Origin: Sutterella sp.
GTDB lineage: Bacteria; Pseudomonadota; Gammaproteobacteria; Burkholderiales; Burkholderiaceae_F
Length of the DNA stretch: 8,614 nucleotides
Assembly (NCBI GenBank): GCA_019410445.1
Contig: DXSO01000003.1
Span: 29,940-38,553, forward strand
Direction: 5' to 3'
The notes below the pieces were generated by a model. The model saw only the letters and a list, made by a program, of their open reading frames with translations, was not told the DNA's origin and ran no database searches. Positions 7,149 through 8,614 of this stretch are shown here, one piece after another. Made by a program: the position numbers and the translations under genes. The first letter of the stretch is position 1. Every line of letters starts with the position of its first letter.

Positions 7149-8279
7149 TCAATGAGCAGGAAGTCCCTTTCGGTTTCGAAAATGCAGTGATGAACCGAAC
7201 TGATGGCGGCCGATCGTTCGTCCCGTAACGGTTTCGAGCTCGTGTTCGAGCAGGATATTGCTGTCAGCTTCGGACTCAGTGCCCTGTTTATTGTCGTAGA
7301 GCTGATAGTTTGCACGAGTGCGCTGAGGCGTGACATTCGGCATGATCACATTGCAGCCAGACAGTACTCCTAGAGAGCGGCCGCCAGCAGTGAGTGTTTC
7401 TAGAGCCGTAGCAGCGGCCATATTTACAGTTGGCAACGCAAGTCTGGTGGCAGCAAGCATGTTTCGCGTTAAAGTCAAAAGCGGCTCTTTGGCCATCATG
7501 CCGTCGGCAATCATTGCTCCGCCATGACTGACAAGGTAAGGTCCCATGCCGAGCATGTCGACATCCAGTTTCTCAAACATGCGGATGTCCCGCACGAGAT
7601 CTTCGAGACTTTGTCCGGGAATGCCGATCATAACGCCTGTACCAACCTGGTAGCCTAATTTTCGCAAACACGCAAGTGCGTCTAATCGGGCTTGCCAGGT
7701 CTTTTGTGCGCCGCCTTTGCCGGAGTGCAGATAATTGAAAAGCGGCAGATTGCTTGTTTCGATCCGAAGCAGGTAACGCAACGCGTTGCGATTACCAGAG
7801 GCCTGAGCCCAGCGTTCGTAAGTTTCCTCTGTTTGTTCACCAAAACTTAATGTAATGCCGCAACCCTCGCTGATCCCTTCTTCGACACTCATAAGATGAA
7901 TGCGGTGCAATGCTTGCTCGACGAACGAAATGAATTTTTCATCGGTACGTTCACCGGCTTGCAGTGCAACAGAACCGTAACCAGCGCGGACGGCATAACG
8001 GGCGGCTTCAACGATTTCATCCAAGCTCAACGTATAGCGACAGGCTTGGTGGTTTCCTTTGCGAATGCCGCAATAGCGACAGTCATAAACACAGTAGTTA
8101 CTGATTTCTATGAGTCCTCGAAACCATAGCGCGTTGCCGTGTGAGCGTGTGGTGCGATCGTAGGCTTCGCGCCACAAACGGTTACAGCATTCGGGCTCAT
8201 TGAGTGCGAGAAAACTCAAAAGCTCTTCATCAGTAAAGGTCTCTTTAGTCAGAATGTTTTCTAGCGTTTGCAGATGCAT
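7149..8279 (-). CDS. hydE: [FeFe]-hydrogenase maturase HydE, radical SAM enzyme
   Basis: HydE is a radical S-adenosylmethionine enzyme needed, with HydF and HydG, to build the diiron subcluster of the [FeFe]-hydrogenase H-cluster; current models have it act on the HydG product towards the azadithiolate-bridged diiron unit. The 376-residue product carries the CX3CX2C cluster motif in YCVYDCRYCG (Cys63, Cys67, Cys70). HydE-like landmarks follow: LQAGE (106-110), TLSFGEQ (143-149), YLLRIETSN (169-177), GTGVMIGIPGQS (213-224), MLGMGPYL (242-249) and CNVIMPNVTP (309-318). The C-terminal cysteines that hold a second cluster in some HydE proteins are absent; this cluster is known to be dispensable. 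The start follows the hydF stop by 40 bases and lacks a clear ribosome binding site. No upstream in-frame ATG, GTG or TTG lies in the gap. The related maturase-like BioB/HmdB proteins are less likely, given the hydF neighbour. Confidence 0.93.
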   Translation of the reverse strand: MHLQTLENILTKETFTDEELLSFLALNEPECCNRLWREAYDRTTRSHGNALWFRGLIEISNYCVYDCRYCGIRKGNHQACRYTLSLDEIVEAARYAVRAGYGSVALQAGERTDEKFISFVEQALHRIHLMSVEEGISEGCGITLSFGEQTEETYERWAQASGNRNALRYLLRIETSNLPLFNYLHSGKGGAQKTWQARLDALACLRKLGYQVGTGVMIGIPGQSLEDLVRDIRMFEKLDVDMLGMGPYLVSHGGAMIADGMMAKEPLLTLTRNMLAATRLALPTVNMAAATALETLTAGGRSLGVLSGCNVIMPNVTPQRTRANYQLYDNKQGTESEADSNILLEHELETVTGRTIGRHQFGSSLHFRNRKGLPAH

Positions 8280-8319
8280 ACGTGGCCAATAAGACAGAAA
8301 TTTGGCAAAAAATGAGAAA

Positions 8320-8614
8320 TCAGCTTTGTTTGGAAAATTCTTCTCGAGCCTGACTAAACGCCTTTAAGGCTTCGGGGTGAAGTTCTAAAGCTCGACTCAG
8401 GACGCCTTGCAGATGACTGATGGCCACACCGTAATTGGTCATCGGCACGTTTTGGCGTTTTGCTTGTGCAAGGCGAGTCAGCATATGTCGACGGGTGACA
8501 ACACATCCGCCGCATTGCAAGATCAGCTTATATGGCGTGAGATCTAGAGGAAAATCTTTTCCAACGACGACGTCGATATCCAACTCGCCGCCAGCTTTCT
8601 TAGATAGCCAACGC
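8320..8614 (-). CDS. hydF: [FeFe]-hydrogenase maturation GTPase HydF, 3' end only
   Basis: The frame is open through the right edge, giving the last 97 residues; the N-terminal GTPase domain and dimerisation domain are outside the window. HydF is the scaffold on which the diiron precursor is assembled and from which it is passed to apo-HydA. The visible part is the C-terminal iron-sulfur domain: RWLSKKAGGELDIDVVVGKD, then DLTPYKLILQCGGC with the paired cluster cysteines (visible residues 34 and 37). MLTRLAQAKRQNVPMTNYGV and an AISHLQGVLSRAL helix follow, both strongly HydF-like. The residue before the first Cys is Gln, where the textbook motif has His (HCxxC). The first cluster cysteine, in CxH, lies beyond the edge. 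An internal TTG at 8583 is not a real start. The gene runs directly into hydE and is probably in the same operon. Confidence 0.9.
   Translation of the reverse strand, partial: RWLSKKAGGELDIDVVVGKDFPLDLTPYKLILQCGGCVVTRRHMLTRLAQAKRQNVPMTNYGVAISHLQGVLSRALELHPEALKAFSQAREEFSKQS

Overview
The window looks like chromosomal DNA from an anaerobic member of the Betaproteobacteria, possibly a gut Burkholderiales of the Sutterellaceae type. Tex and release factor 3 read like betaproteobacterial versions; for example, Tex has a YPHEPRRDWDGS stretch after its YqgF-like motif that I associate with that class. The two genes at the right end belong to [FeFe]-hydrogenase maturation, which implies an anaerobic hydrogen metabolism. 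This placement comes from remembered family sequences, not from a search.

Layout. Five genes lie on the + strand: the 3' end of an SRPBCC/DUF1857-like gene (1-268), tex (344-2662), an M20 metallopeptidase (2798-4066), prfC (4280-5878), and a fused GNAT acetyltransferase-HAD phosphatase (5893-7110, or from 5875). Two genes lie on the - strand: the 3' end of hydF (8320-8614) followed by hydE (7149-8279). The two sets converge on a perfect hairpin with A6 and T6 flanks at 7115-7144, which can terminate transcription from both sides. Coding density is high, and the longest gap is the 213-base leader in front of prfC.

Functional reading. The left part is mostly housekeeping: a nucleic-acid-binding transcription accessory protein, a peptidase and a translation termination factor. 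The fusion protein overlaps or abuts the prfC stop codon, so it is probably co-transcribed and perhaps translationally coupled. The right part is the end of a hydF-hydE maturation operon. HydE acts in building the dithiolate-bridged diiron subcluster and HydF is the scaffold that delivers it to the hydrogenase HydA. hydG and hydA are not visible and could lie beyond the right edge.

The points most worth a second look are the hydrogenase maturation pair in this lineage, the GNAT-HAD fusion, and a long, well-paired hairpin in the prfC leader. I see no tRNA, rRNA, CRISPR array, insertion sequence, prophage gene or wholly unknown multi-gene system.
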